Positions 34,084 through 43,074 of a stretch of DNA of 64,000 nucleotides are shown here, piece by piece. The DNA comes from Solibacillus sp. FSL K6-1523. Lineage in GTDB: Bacteria; Bacillota; Bacilli; Bacillales_A; Planococcaceae. How positions within the stretch are numbered: position 1 is the first letter of the stretch; each line of letters opens with the position of its first letter. The notes under the pieces are model-generated. The model saw nothing but the letters and a program-made list of their open reading frames with translations, ran no database searches and had not been told where the DNA came from. Location: contig NZ_JBBOSU010000001.1 in the NCBI RefSeq assembly GCF_038005225.1, positions 3,584,001 through 3,648,000 on the forward strand. Direction: 5' to 3'. The translations under genes and the position numbers were made by a program.

Positions 34084-35691
34084 TTAAACAATTGCACCTT
34101 TCAACTCGTAAACAACTTCTCCGTCACACATTGTAAATACTACTTCCGTTTCTAAAATTTCTTCTGATGGAATTTCAAATAAGTTTTTATTAAGTACAAT
34201 GATGTCAGCTAATTTCCCTTCTTCTAAAGTACCTAGGTTATCTTCACGGAAGCATCCATAAGCTGGTGCATATGTGTATGCTTTTAATGTTTCTGTCATA
34301 GACAAACTTTCATTAGTATTCCAATCATTCACTAGCGTACTATCTTTTCTAGTTATCGCATGATATATTTCTTTCATTGGTGAGATATGAACTACAGGAA
34401 AATCACTCCCTAAAGCTACCATCGCTCCGGCTTTTATAAATGATTTACTTAAATACGTATTTTTAAAACGCTCCTCGCCAAGTCTTTCTAAGTATACTTT
34501 TTGCTCTAAAGCTGCTAAATGATATGGTTGCACAGATGCAATTACATTTAACTCTTTAAAACGTGGTATATCTTCATCACGGATCGATTCAATATGTTCA
34601 ATTGTATGGCGCGTTTTTTGGCTACCGTTTAAATTTCTAGCTTTTTCAAAAGCATCTAACGAAAACTTCACAGCCCCGTCACCGATTGCGTGTAAACGTA
34701 CGCTAAATCCATTTTTATCAGCCTCAATAATCCATTCTTCTAGTTGTTGTAACGGATAAGTCGTATGACCGCGATGAGAAGCATCTGTATAATCTTCTAA
34801 CATATATGCAGTATGACCAGTTATAACACCATCAATAAATTGCTTCAAACCATTCATTTTAATTTTTGGGTGATTATATTGTTCTTTAAATAATCTAGCT
34901 TGATCTAAACTACCATCCATTTTAGGTTGTAAATGAACTCTCGCTTTTAATTGTTTACTTCCCTCTAATTCATAGAGTAAATCAAAGTCATCTAAAAATT
35001 CAGAAAAAGGAGCATACATATCATTTAAAGATGTAATGCCGTGGCGTGCCGTATAGTCAAAAAAGTTATTTAGCATGGAAGTCTTTTCTTCTTTACTAAA
35101 ATTATAAGCTAATTTTTGCACAAGACTTTGCGCCTTTTCCATTAAAATACCTGTAATTTCCCCATTTTCATCTTTAATAATTTCACCAAATTCAGGGTCT
35201 GGCGTTTCCTTTGTAATTTCTGCTAATTCAAGCGCTTTACTGTTTACCCAACAATAGTGACATTCTAAATGATTTAATATAATCGGATGGTTTGGAAAAT
35301 GTACATCTAATAATTCTTTCGTTGGTAGTGCAGTATCTTCCCAACCACCATTGTCCCAACCAAATCCAATAATCCAATCTTTATGTTGATGTTGATCCCA
35401 ATCCCTTTTTAAAACTTGAATGACTTCTTCCGCTGATTTATTTTCACTCAAATCAACACTTTGTAATTGTAGTGCACCAGGGAAAAGATGCAGATGAAAA
35501 TCATGAAACCCTGCCATGACTAATTGGTCATCAAAATTGTGAACCAATACATTTTCATTTAAAAGGGGTTTTAACTCCTCGATGGATGACGCAATCTTAA
35601 TGATTTTATTTCCTTCAACTAAAATAGCACCTGGCACTGGTGTATCGTTTATTCCTGTAAATACTTGATTACTAATTAATACTTGTTGCAT
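34084..35691 (-). CDS. Amidohydrolase family 3 (YtcJ-like)
   Basis: 535 residues with the metal-dependent hydrolase barrel: HxH in MAGFHDFHLHLFPG, later histidines in RLHAIGDGAVKFSLDAF and RHTIEHIESI, the metal aspartate in ALGSDFPVVHISP, and the C-terminal beta strands KLADIIVLNKNLF. Family 3 includes N-acyl amino acid hydrolases and other exo-enzymes; the substrate is unknown. It starts directly at the end of the APC permease gene (GAGGAGGGGTAAATATG), so the two are translationally coupled. The promoter region upstream of the permease has two TetR-type palindromes. Confidence 0.85.
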   Translation of the reverse strand: MQQVLISNQVFTGINDTPVPGAILVEGNKIIKIASSIEELKPLLNENVLVHNFDDQLVMAGFHDFHLHLFPGALQLQSVDLSENKSAEEVIQVLKRDWDQHQHKDWIIGFGWDNGGWEDTALPTKELLDVHFPNHPIILNHLECHYCWVNSKALELAEITKETPDPEFGEIIKDENGEITGILMEKAQSLVQKLAYNFSKEEKTSMLNNFFDYTARHGITSLNDMYAPFSEFLDDFDLLYELEGSKQLKARVHLQPKMDGSLDQARLFKEQYNHPKIKMNGLKQFIDGVITGHTAYMLEDYTDASHRGHTTYPLQQLEEWIIEADKNGFSVRLHAIGDGAVKFSLDAFEKARNLNGSQKTRHTIEHIESIRDEDIPRFKELNVIASVQPYHLAALEQKVYLERLGEERFKNTYLSKSFIKAGAMVALGSDFPVVHISPMKEIYHAITRKDSTLVNDWNTNESLSMTETLKAYTYAPAYGCFREDNLGTLEEGKLADIIVLNKNLFEIPSEEILETEVVFTMCDGEVVYELKGAIV

Positions 35692-35693
35692 AT

Positions 35694-37028
35694 TTACCCC
35701 TCCTCAGAAAATTGTAAATTAATTTTATTCATTCCTTTAAATTTCACTAAATAAATTAAATAGCATACACCTATAGCCCCCCATACAATTCCAAATATAA
35801 TTGATATACTATCCAACTTAAATAATAGATAAATGATAAACAATGACCCAAGACTCGGGATGATTAAATATTTTATTGTTGCTCCAAATGAGCGACTATT
35901 TGTTTTGATATAGTAATGAAAAACAACAGACACGTTTACAAATAAAAATGCGATTAACGCGCCGAAATTAATAAATGAAGTTGCTAATGTTAGTGTCATA
36001 ACAAACGATAATAACGAAATTGCAGCGATTAATAATAAATTAAAGACTGGTGTTTTATATTTTGGACTTAAAGAAGCAAATACTTGTGGTAGCATGTTAT
36101 CTCGTCCCATAGCATACAGTACTCTCGAAGCACTTGCTTGAGATGCAAGACCCGATGCAAAACATCCGATTAACGTCCCAGCTAAAAAGAATGAAACAAA
36201 TAAATTTCCTCCTACCATCGTCACTAACTCTACAGCTGCTGAATCTAAATTTGTAAAATTCCGATAATTGGGTTGGACAAGTGTCCCTAAATATGAAACA
36301 ACTACGAACATTAACGTTCCAATCGCAATGATTGAATAAATTGCTCTTGGAATTGTCTTTTTTGGTTCAATTACTTCTTCTGCTAATGTTGTAATTGAAT
36401 CAAATCCTAAGTATGAGAAACATAGGAGCGAGGCACCCGCCATAATCATAGACATGTCAAATCCAGATCCCATTAAAGGTGTTAATGTAAATAAAGTTGA
36501 AGCCTCATTGCTTGCTAATACATAACGAATACATAAGATTGAAAATATACTCACGACTAAAAGCGAATAGATTAAAAGAAGTGTGTTTACCCATGATGCC
36601 ATTTTTGTACCTTTAATATTAACAAATGTATTCAAAACTATTAACAAGATAATCCAAAAAGCATAGGGTATTTGTGGCAAAATAGAATGTAAAAATATTG
36701 CTGCGACTAAATAGTTTACCATTGGCAATAACGCGTAACTTGTTAATAGCGCCCATCCTACTAAAAAACCTACTTTTGAATTGACAGCCCGATGTACATA
36801 GGAGTAAGCCGATCCTGAAATAGGGAAAGCCTTGACCATTTGTGCATAACAATATCCTGTTAATGATAAAGCTAATGCAGTAAAGATATACGCTAGTGGC
36901 ACTCTACTATCCGTCACTTCTGATGCAATTCCAAATGTAGTAAAGATAGTAATCGGAGCCATTAATGATAAACCAAAAACGACAAGCTCTTTACCTGTTA
37001 ATCTTCTGACTAAATTTACTTCTGACAT
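35694..37028 (-). CDS. APC-family amino acid/amine permease
   Basis: About 444 residues and 12 membrane segments. The APC signature is at the start (RRLTGKELVVFGLSLMAPIT), with FPISGSAYSYVHRAVNSKVG in helix 3 and LCFSYLGFDSITTLAEEVIEP in helix 6. The frame is open to 37061, but the ATG at 37028 follows GGAGGGG and starts MSEVNLVRR. With the coupled amidohydrolase it would import a substrate that the enzyme then cleaves. Two copies of the TetR palindrome lie 20 and 60 bases upstream of the start codon, so the TetR regulator probably represses this operon. Confidence 0.88.
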   Translation of the reverse strand: MSEVNLVRRLTGKELVVFGLSLMAPITIFTTFGIASEVTDSRVPLAYIFTALALSLTGYCYAQMVKAFPISGSAYSYVHRAVNSKVGFLVGWALLTSYALLPMVNYLVAAIFLHSILPQIPYAFWIILLIVLNTFVNIKGTKMASWVNTLLLIYSLLVVSIFSILCIRYVLASNEASTLFTLTPLMGSGFDMSMIMAGASLLCFSYLGFDSITTLAEEVIEPKKTIPRAIYSIIAIGTLMFVVVSYLGTLVQPNYRNFTNLDSAAVELVTMVGGNLFVSFFLAGTLIGCFASGLASQASASRVLYAMGRDNMLPQVFASLSPKYKTPVFNLLLIAAISLLSFVMTLTLATSFINFGALIAFLFVNVSVVFHYYIKTNSRSFGATIKYLIIPSLGSLFIIYLLFKLDSISIIFGIVWGAIGVCYLIYLVKFKGMNKINLQFSEEG

Positions 37029-37047
37029 AAAACCCCTCCAATCTTTA

Positions 37048-37064
37048 TGACTGATTATCATTCA
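37048..37064. promoter_or_regulatory. TetR-type operator O1
   Basis: TGACTGATTATCATTCA fits the palindrome TGAxTGA-NNN-TCATTCA shared by all four sites. It is 20 bases before the APC permease start codon. Confidence 0.75.
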
Positions 37065-37087
37065 TTTTTAAATTAAAAAAATATCAA

Positions 37088-37104
37088 TGACTGATTATCA
37101 TTCA
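37088..37104. promoter_or_regulatory. TetR-type operator O2
   Basis: Identical to O1 over 17 bases and 40 bp from it, close to four helical turns, allowing two dimers on one face of the permease promoter. Confidence 0.75.
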
Positions 37105-37216
37105 TATTAACATATATTATTACGTTTACAATACTTTTTTCTCGAAATAACGTAAATTTAATTAATTAGGTGTTTTGAAATTATACTATTAAAATATTTT
37201 TGACTAAAATAAATAC

Positions 37217-37248
37217 AAAAAAAGTGCATATTATTTCAATGCACTTTT
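37217..37248 (-). terminator. Terminator overlapping the end of the TetR gene
   Basis: On the minus strand AAAAGTGCAT (37248-37239) pairs with ATGCACTTTT (37229-37220), followed by more T residues. The upstream arm is made of the last TetR codons. Confidence 0.8.
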
Positions 37249-37800
37249 AGTAAATTCAACTAATTCTTTATACTGCGCTACAATTTCATCATTCGAAGGA
37301 GAATCATATAAATATAATTGTTCTGCAGTAGATTCGATTAGGCCAATTAAAATACGAGATGTACGCGCACAATTAATATTCTTTCGGATTTCTCCTTTTT
37401 CCATCGATTGTTGTAAGAATGTATACATCCAATCATAAAATGGTGAATATATAGATTCCCATTGCTTTAAATGCTCACTTTGCGCTAATCCGGCATATAC
37501 CATTGCAAAAATTTCTTTCTTACTGTCAGTAATCCGAAAAACTGCGCTTACTAAATCTTCTATCTTCTTATCAATATCACCTGATAAATCAATACTTGAA
37601 TGGATTTCTTTCATAATCTCTTCAACAGCATATTTTGCAATTTCCGGCATGACAGAAAACTTTGATGGAAAATATAAGTAAAATGTACCTTGGGCTATAC
37701 CCGCCGCCCTAACAATATCCGATATTTTTGTATTTTCAACACCTTTAGATGCAAACTGCTCAATTGTGGCTTCAATAATCTTTTGTTTTTTATCCAACAT
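37231..37800 (-). CDS. TetR-family repressor (YvdT-like)
   Basis: 189 residues. The N-terminal helix-turn-helix is clear (IIEATIEQFASKGVENTKIS then AAGIAQGTFYLYFPSKF). The ligand-binding part is all-helical. It lies between an APC/amidohydrolase operon and a pair of SMR genes, and the order TetR next to two SMR genes resembles B. subtilis yvdT-yvdS-yvdR. A matching palindrome is in its own promoter (37819-37835). GAGGTG precedes the ATG. The inducer is probably a cationic compound carried by the SMR pair (inference). Confidence 0.9.
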   Translation of the reverse strand: MLDKKQKIIEATIEQFASKGVENTKISDIVRAAGIAQGTFYLYFPSKFSVMPEIAKYAVEEIMKEIHSSIDLSGDIDKKIEDLVSAVFRITDSKKEIFAMVYAGLAQSEHLKQWESIYSPFYDWMYTFLQQSMEKGEIRKNINCARTSRILIGLIESTAEQLYLYDSPSNDEIVAQYKELVEFTKSALK

Positions 37801-37818
37801 TGTATCACCTCAAATTAT

Positions 37819-37835
37819 TGAATGAAATTCATTCA
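37819..37835. promoter_or_regulatory. TetR-type operator O3 (autoregulation)
   Basis: TGAATGAAATTCATTCA is a perfect dyad with 7-base arms, 19 bases upstream of the TetR start codon. Confidence 0.78.
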
Positions 37836-37923
37836 TATTTACTTGTATCATAACGAATTTTTCTAAAAAGAACAATATCGATCATTTCCAAAAAAAGTGA
37901 AAGAGTTTATTCTCTATTACTCA

Positions 37924-38238
37924 TTACGAAACATATTTTAGTCCAGAAACACCGATTACAATGACCAAAACCGCAACAAATCTACCGACGCTTTTCGATT
38001 CTCCAAAAAATATCATGTTAATAATCACAGCAGCAGTCGTCCCGATTCCGATCCAAACTGCATATGCAATACTCACTTGTAAATAGTCAAATGAAGCATA
38101 TAAAAAATAAAAGGCCCCACCAAATCCTGCGATTAATATGACTGCGTTAAGTAAATTTTTTGTTGTACTATATTTTTTAAGTCCAATTACGCCAATCGTC
38201 TCGAAAATTGCAGCAAGAATTACAAATATCCAACCCAT
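37924..38238 (-). CDS. SMR-family exporter subunit (second gene of pair)
   Basis: About 104 residues and four membrane helices. The conserved membrane glutamate is in FVILAAIFETIGVIGLKKYS and the GxG/W motif in SIAYAVWIGIGTTAAV. The frame is open upstream, but the ATG at 38238 follows AAAGGAGG and starts at helix 1; it is one base away from the partner's stop. Two-gene SMR pumps (YkkCD, EbrAB, YvdRS type) work as heterodimers and export small cations such as guanidinium or quaternary amines. Confidence 0.88.
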   Translation of the reverse strand: MGWIFVILAAIFETIGVIGLKKYSTTKNLLNAVILIAGFGGAFYFLYASFDYLQVSIAYAVWIGIGTTAAVIINMIFFGESKSVGRFVAVLVIVIGVSGLKYVS

Positions 38239-38239
38239 T

Positions 38240-38587
38240 TTAAGCTGCCTCCTTTTGTTGTTTACGCTCAGACAAAGTATCTGCAATGTTTAACATCATG
38301 ACACCAATTACAATGACACAAATGAATACGACTTTCATAGTAGTAAATGTGTGATTGAATAGAAATACATCCATTAACGCTGTTCCAACTGTTCCTGCTG
38401 CAGCGAAAACCGCGTATACCGTCCCTGTTGGTAGACCTTCACAAGCCTTTGCTAAAAACCAAAAATCTATTACGATAATTGGGATAATGATAGCCCAATG
38501 CCACCATGTACTTGCTACGTTAAAACCAAAAATCCACAACAACTCACACAAACTTGTGAGAATAACAAATATCCATGATTTATTCAT
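38240..38587 (-). CDS. SMR-family exporter subunit (first gene of pair)
   Basis: About 115 residues and four helices; the glutamate of helix 1 is in FVILTSLCELLWIFGFNVAS and helix 3 has GTVYAVFAAAGTVGTALMDV. The basic tail (SERKQQKEAA) overlaps the ribosome binding site of the next gene. The ATG at 38587 follows AGGAGGAAG, preferred over an in-frame start ten codons upstream. It is the first gene of the SMR pair, with TetR-type palindrome O4 43 bases upstream. No guanidine riboswitch is visible in the leader. Confidence 0.88.
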   Translation of the reverse strand: MNKSWIFVILTSLCELLWIFGFNVASTWWHWAIIIPIIVIDFWFLAKACEGLPTGTVYAVFAAAGTVGTALMDVFLFNHTFTTMKVVFICVIVIGVMMLNIADTLSERKQQKEAA

Positions 38588-38629
38588 TTTCTTCCTCCTA
38601 TAAAGCAGTTTAATCACTTAAATCCATTA

Positions 38630-38646
38630 TGACTGACATTCATTCA
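38630..38646. promoter_or_regulatory. TetR-type operator O4 (SMR pair)
   Basis: TGACTGACATTCATTCA matches the TGAxTGA-NNN-TCATTCA pattern of O1-O3 and lies in the SMR promoter region. Confidence 0.75.
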
Positions 38647-38842
38647 CAATGCAATATATAACATTTATTAAATCAAATAATTTTCTACCCATTAATTACC
38701 CACCTCTCTCCTTCAAATTTGGAGAGACTACACTTAATTAAGCACTTTTTTTAAAATTTTTTTAACGAAAGTGTATACTTTTTATCTCCTCATTCGTTAC
38801 AAATGTGAGGGCAATGAAAATACGAAAGCGAGAAGGGTAGCG

Positions 38843-39361
38843 TTGACAGATGATTTAATTACATCACTTTATATAGAAAAGGCAGTCATTATCAAAAAGT
38901 ATTTAATAAAGAATGGATGTAGTTTGTTAGATGCTGAAGATATTGTACAAGGAACATTTGTAAAGGCAATTCAATATATGGTGGATCTTCATGAACAAAA
39001 TCTTTCAGCTTGGCTTTTTAAGGTAGCGCTGCATACTTATTATGATTTATGTCGAAAAAGCAAGCGATATCCGAGCTACTCCATAGAAGATGAAGAGCAA
39101 TTTTTCACCGGAATAGCAGATGAAGTTGATGGAGAAATGTTGTTTTTAGCGAAAGAAAAAGGTGAAGAAATAACAAAAGTCCTTGATCTGCTAAATGCTA
39201 ATCAACGAAACTTGTTGTTCTTAAGATATGAAATGGAGCTGTCCTATAAAGAAATTGCAGAACTAACAGATATGGATGAAAAAACGATTAAAACCTATTT
39301 GTATAGGGCTCGTTTAGCGTTCAAAAAGAAATGGGAGGAGACAAATGATGAAAAACTCTAA
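38843..39361 (+). CDS. ECF-type RNA polymerase sigma factor
   Basis: About 172 residues. Sigma region 2 is seen in DAEDIVQGTFVKAIQYM and AWLFKVALHTYYDLCRKSKR, and region 4 in LNANQRNLLFLRYEMELSYK with EIAELTDMDEKTIKTYLYRA. The frame is open to an ATG at 38771 without a ribosome binding site; the TTG at 38843 has AAGGG five bases upstream and begins TDDLITSLY like other family members, but this start is uncertain. The gene overlaps the next one by 17 bases, the usual coupling of an ECF sigma with its anti-sigma. Target promoters are unknown. Confidence 0.85.
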   Translation: MTDDLITSLYIEKAVIIKKYLIKNGCSLLDAEDIVQGTFVKAIQYMVDLHEQNLSAWLFKVALHTYYDLCRKSKRYPSYSIEDEEQFFTGIADEVDGEMLFLAKEKGEEITKVLDLLNANQRNLLFLRYEMELSYKEIAELTDMDEKTIKTYLYRARLAFKKKWEETNDEKL

Positions 39362-40316
39362 GATGGATGATTTATTTGATTTTGAAAATGCTGATACAAA
39401 AAAAATGATAAAAGAAGCAAAAGGGAAAAATTACGCCCGAATTGCTTTAATTAGTCTAAGTATGGCGGTTTATATTTTTGGTTTAATTTATTTACAAAAG
39501 ATACAAATTACACCTTATCTAGTTGATAATAATATTTCAGAAATAGATTCTTATTACAATGTGTTTGGCGCAAATACTCACCTAGGCATGTGGGATGAAG
39601 AATATCGTTTCATTGGTAGTAGTGCTTCAGCTCCCAAATATAAAATCATTGATGGGAAACCCGTAAGCTTAGGAGAAGTAAAGGTGCCAGGGAAAGTGAA
39701 CTTTAATGAATTCTCACTAAATGCTAACTGGCCAACAACAGATACAAAGGATGTATTCACTTACGACGGCGTTAGAAAACTTCAATTCTATCACCCAGCT
39801 ATAACTTACGAAGCATATAAAAACGATATGAATTTAGTAGCAGATATTCCTGATTACAAAAAAGTAGAGATGGGAATTTCATTCGATAAATCATACACAT
39901 TAAAAGAAGTTCAGAATATGTTACCGGAAAACGTAAATTTTCAGTGGGCATGGATAGATACTTATGATGAAACGAGCTTACAAGGTTTGCAATCATCGGA
40001 TGGAGTGCCTTCAATTGTTATATCGGAAGTAAATGCTGCGGGATTCCATTTGTATAATAAAGTTGGGGAGGCAATCGAAAAACCAGTAGATCAATTTGTT
40101 GAAAACTTAGAATTAGCTTTAAGAAATAAAACGAATTACTATAACGACTTAAAAGTGGTAGATGATTTTCTAAAACAAGAAAACGGAAAAATCAACACCG
40201 ATAATATCATGATTGTTGGCGCTGTAATTACAGGCAGCCCAAAGGATATTTTAAGCGTACAAAATGAGAATTTTGTAAAAGCGGCTGTTTTAGGAGCAGT
40301 CGTAGATACGTATTAA
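39345..40316 (+). CDS. Membrane anti-sigma factor (sigma factor regulator N- and C-terminal domains)
   Basis: 323 residues. A short cytosolic N-terminus (MDDLFDFENADTKKMIKEAK) would hold the sigma factor. One membrane helix follows (about 32-50, IALISLSMAVYIFGLIYLQK), then a ~270-residue outside part with two regions as in the sigma-regulator N and C domain families (PYLVDNNISEIDSYYNVFGA; VEMGISFDKSYTLKEVQNML; FQWAWIDTY). Overlap with the sigma gene and GGGAGGAG before the ATG support coupled expression. A cell-envelope signal is likely. Confidence 0.82.
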   Translation: MMKNSKMDDLFDFENADTKKMIKEAKGKNYARIALISLSMAVYIFGLIYLQKIQITPYLVDNNISEIDSYYNVFGANTHLGMWDEEYRFIGSSASAPKYKIIDGKPVSLGEVKVPGKVNFNEFSLNANWPTTDTKDVFTYDGVRKLQFYHPAITYEAYKNDMNLVADIPDYKKVEMGISFDKSYTLKEVQNMLPENVNFQWAWIDTYDETSLQGLQSSDGVPSIVISEVNAAGFHLYNKVGEAIEKPVDQFVENLELALRNKTNYYNDLKVVDDFLKQENGKINTDNIMIVGAVITGSPKDILSVQNENFVKAAVLGAVVDTY

Positions 40317-40326
40317 GGAGTGATCA

Positions 40327-40686
40327 ATGATGAAGACTTTTATGGAAAATAGACCGGTTCTATTTGGAGGTATAGCATTTGGAATTGCTTCTCTGGTGCT
40401 CAATTGTCTGTATATTATTTTCTTCAACATGGCCCATGTATATGATGTGATCCATGTTTTACCGGTAGTTATTTTGATGGAACCTATAATAAATATGGTA
40501 GGCTATTTGGCGACACCATTTATGTTATTACCCATCGCTGTTATTTTCGATTTTATTTTTGGTTTGCTATTTGGATGGATTGCTTGGAATCTTGCAAAAA
40601 CACCAATTGCTTACGCAGTAGCTTTATTACTACTATTCGGTTTCTATTGGGTAGTTATTACGTATCAATGGATTTTGATTATTTAA
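40327..40686 (+). CDS. Small membrane protein in the ECF sigma operon
   Basis: 119 residues with three membrane helices (FGGIAFGIASLVLNCLYIIF; LATPFMLLPIAVIFDFIFGL; IAYAVALLLLFGFYWVVITY). It starts 11 bases after the anti-sigma stop with AAGGAG upstream, so it belongs to the same transcript. No family is recognised; it could be a target or a partner of the sigma system. A strong terminator follows. Confidence 0.7.
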   Translation: MMKTFMENRPVLFGGIAFGIASLVLNCLYIIFFNMAHVYDVIHVLPVVILMEPIINMVGYLATPFMLLPIAVIFDFIFGLLFGWIAWNLAKTPIAYAVALLLLFGFYWVVITYQWILII

Positions 40687-40731
40687 ATTAATTACACCAA
40701 GGCTTTCCCTTTACACGATAATGACACAAAC

Positions 40732-40767
40732 AAATCCTCTCACGCAGTAAGCTTGAGAGGATTTTTA
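40732..40767 (+). terminator. Terminator of the ECF sigma operon
   Basis: AAATCCTCTCA (40732-40742) pairs with TGAGAGGATTT (40754-40764) and runs into TT. Since it is symmetrical it may also end the converging fucose transcript. Confidence 0.8.
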
Positions 40768-40787
40768 TTATATGCGACACCAAACAT

Positions 40788-40977
40788 CAATTACGCCTCG
40801 GCGTAATTGTGTCCAGATTTTTTCGAGCTCGCTCGAAAAACTTCCCTTAAAAATCTGTGGCATCCGCCGGGGCTTAACTTGATTCAGCCAGGGTTTGAAC
40901 CCCCACTGAATAGAATTGCCTTTTTGGCATTCATCCCCCACTTATAGAAGTAGGGGACTTCTGCTGAATTAAGTTAA
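40788..40977. repeat. ~190-bp multi-hairpin repeat element, copy B
   Basis: Nearly identical to copy A (12608-12797) but inverted and of the same length. It keeps CAATTACGCC/GGCGTAATTG, the TTTTTCGAGC/GCTCGAAAAA palindrome, the three inner hairpins and the closing stem GCTGAATTAAGTTAA. It lies 57 bases downstream of the last gene of the fucose locus. Confidence 0.9.
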
Positions 40978-41034
40978 ATTTACTCCGCTGTTTGAATTTC
41001 CGTATTGTGCCAGTTAACTTTCTACCTTCAAAAT

Positions 41035-43074
41035 TTATCTCGTAAATGCCGCCGCTACACCACCGTCTACCGTTAGCATGCAGCCCGTTGTTTTCGCTGA
41101 TTTGCTAGATGCAAAGAAAGCGATTGCTTCGGCGATGTCTCTTGGGTAGATGTTTTCTTTTAGTACGGTGCGTTCTTTGTAGTGATTTTCTAGTTCGTCT
41201 GGCTCAATGCCGTATGCTGCGGCTCTTTCCTCACGCCACTTGGAGCCCCAAATTGCGGAACCTTGTAATACTGCGTCTGGTAGGACAGAGTTAGCACGGA
41301 TGCCGAGGTCTCCACCTTCTGCCGCGATGCATCGTGCGAGATGAACTTCGAGTGCTTTTACCGCGCTATAGGCAGATGCATTTTTGCCAGCGTAGATTGA
41401 ATTTTTCGAGCCAATGAATATCATGCTACCGCCCGTTTGTTGTGTTTTCATTACTTTAAATGCTTCGCGCGATACGAGGAAGTAGCCTGTTCCTAGCACG
41501 TTCATATTCAAGTTCCATTCTTTTAATGTTGTCTCTTCGAATGGACTAGATGTTGCGAGCCCTGCGTTGTTGACCAATATGTCGATGCCGCCGTATGTGC
41601 GGATGACTTGCTGGAACGATGCGATAATTTGCTCTTCATTCGTCACGTCCATTTGCACCGCGATTGCACGACCCACTCCGTATGTTGCGTTTATGTCGCT
41701 CGCGATTTTTTCTGCACCTTCTAGGTTAAGATCTGCAAGGACTACATGTGCGCCTTGTGATGCGAGTAGTCGGCAAGTCTCACTCCCGATTCCGCCTGCC
41801 CCTCCTGTGACAAATGCTACTTTCCTAGAGAATTCGGCTTCTTTTGGAGCTAGTGATAATTTGTATAATTCAAGTGGCCAGTATTCGATGCCAAATGATT
41901 CCTCAGCTGATAGGGATGTGAATCCACCTAGTGCGTCAGAGCCTTTCATAACAGAAATTGCTCGATGGTAAAGAGCGCCACTTACTAATGCCGATGCTTT
42001 GTCTTTACCTGTGTTAATCATACCGATGCCTTTTATTAAAATAACGCGTGGGGATGGGTCGAACATTTCGTCATTTTCTAACGCGTATGTTTCAAAATAA
42101 TTTTTGTAATCGTTTTGGTAATTTTCAATGCTCGTTTTAATTGTTGCGATATCGTCGACGAATAGTGGAACACGTTTTGTGTGCACTAAATGGTCTGGAC
42201 ATGCTGCTCCAACTTGCGATAATTCACTTGCACGTGCACTGTTGACGAATTCGAGTACATCATCTGCATCGTCATAAGAGACAATCATTCCTTTATTTTT
42301 CGATACTTGCCCACGAATAATTGGGAGAATTTCATTTAATACTTCAAGGCGTTTTTCTGGTGATAATGCTTCTACTATTTGACCACCGAATGCAGGTGTT
42401 GTCTCTAATTTTTCGTCAATATATGCTTTTGCTTCGTTAATGATTTGAATCGTTTTATCGTAGCTTTCGCGCGCTGTTTTCCCCCATACAACGAGACCGT
42501 GTTTTTCCATTAGGACGAGTTCTGCATTTGGGTTATTTTTTACGCCGTCTGCAATCATTTTCGATAGTAGAAATCCTGGACGTATGTAGGGAACCCACAC
42601 AAATCGGTCGCCGAAAATTTCTTTGGCAATTTCTTTTCCGTTTGGTGCACAGCAAATGCTAATAATACTGTCTGGATGTGTATGATCCACATGTTTATAT
42701 GGAAGAAATGCATGTAAAAGCGTCTCAATGGAAGCACGAGGATGCGATTTATCAATCATGCAATGCCCCAGAAAATTGACCATTTCTTCGTCCGTCATGT
42801 CTTCACGTTCTTGAAGTGGAAGAATATGTTCGAGTTGGAGTGCTGTGAAGTTCGATTCTTTCATCGTTGCAAGATCAGAGCCACTCCCTTTTACCCACAT
42901 AATTTCTACTTCTTGCCCACGAAAATCGAGTGCTGTTGTTTTGAAAGAAGTGTTGCCGCCTCCCCAGTTGCAAACACGACGATCAGTTCCGATTAGGTTC
43001 GAGCGGAATGTTAGTTCCTCTAGTGTGTTTGCTTCGACTGTTTGAGTAGACGTTTCCCATAGATTTTCAATCAT
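41035..43074 (-). CDS. Bifunctional 6-deoxyketose-1-phosphate aldolase / short-chain dehydrogenase (YuxG/RhaEW-like)
   Basis: 679 residues, two enzymes in one chain. Residues ~1-400 form a class II aldolase of the RhaD/FucA superfamily (zinc histidines in HVDHTHPDSI; VLMEKHGLVVWG). Residues ~420-679 form an SDR with NAD-binding VTGGAGGIGSETCRLLASQG, NNAGLA and active-site YSAVKA. In YuxG/RhaEW homologues the first part splits rhamnulose-1-phosphate into DHAP and lactaldehyde and the second acts on the lactaldehyde; here the context suggests fuculose-1-phosphate as an alternative substrate. The start overlaps the stop of the kinase gene before it, and the ribosome binding site is GGGGAG. Confidence 0.88.
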   Translation of the reverse strand: MIENLWETSTQTVEANTLEELTFRSNLIGTDRRVCNWGGGNTSFKTTALDFRGQEVEIMWVKGSGSDLATMKESNFTALQLEHILPLQEREDMTDEEMVNFLGHCMIDKSHPRASIETLLHAFLPYKHVDHTHPDSIISICCAPNGKEIAKEIFGDRFVWVPYIRPGFLLSKMIADGVKNNPNAELVLMEKHGLVVWGKTARESYDKTIQIINEAKAYIDEKLETTPAFGGQIVEALSPEKRLEVLNEILPIIRGQVSKNKGMIVSYDDADDVLEFVNSARASELSQVGAACPDHLVHTKRVPLFVDDIATIKTSIENYQNDYKNYFETYALENDEMFDPSPRVILIKGIGMINTGKDKASALVSGALYHRAISVMKGSDALGGFTSLSAEESFGIEYWPLELYKLSLAPKEAEFSRKVAFVTGGAGGIGSETCRLLASQGAHVVLADLNLEGAEKIASDINATYGVGRAIAVQMDVTNEEQIIASFQQVIRTYGGIDILVNNAGLATSSPFEETTLKEWNLNMNVLGTGYFLVSREAFKVMKTQQTGGSMIFIGSKNSIYAGKNASAYSAVKALEVHLARCIAAEGGDLGIRANSVLPDAVLQGSAIWGSKWREERAAAYGIEPDELENHYKERTVLKENIYPRDIAEAIAFFASSKSAKTTGCMLTVDGGVAAAFTR

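Noticed and set aside
38588-38646. Guanidine (ykkC) riboswitch before the SMR pair
   Set aside because: The leader is only about 50 bases and carries a TetR palindrome; no ykkC consensus was seen.
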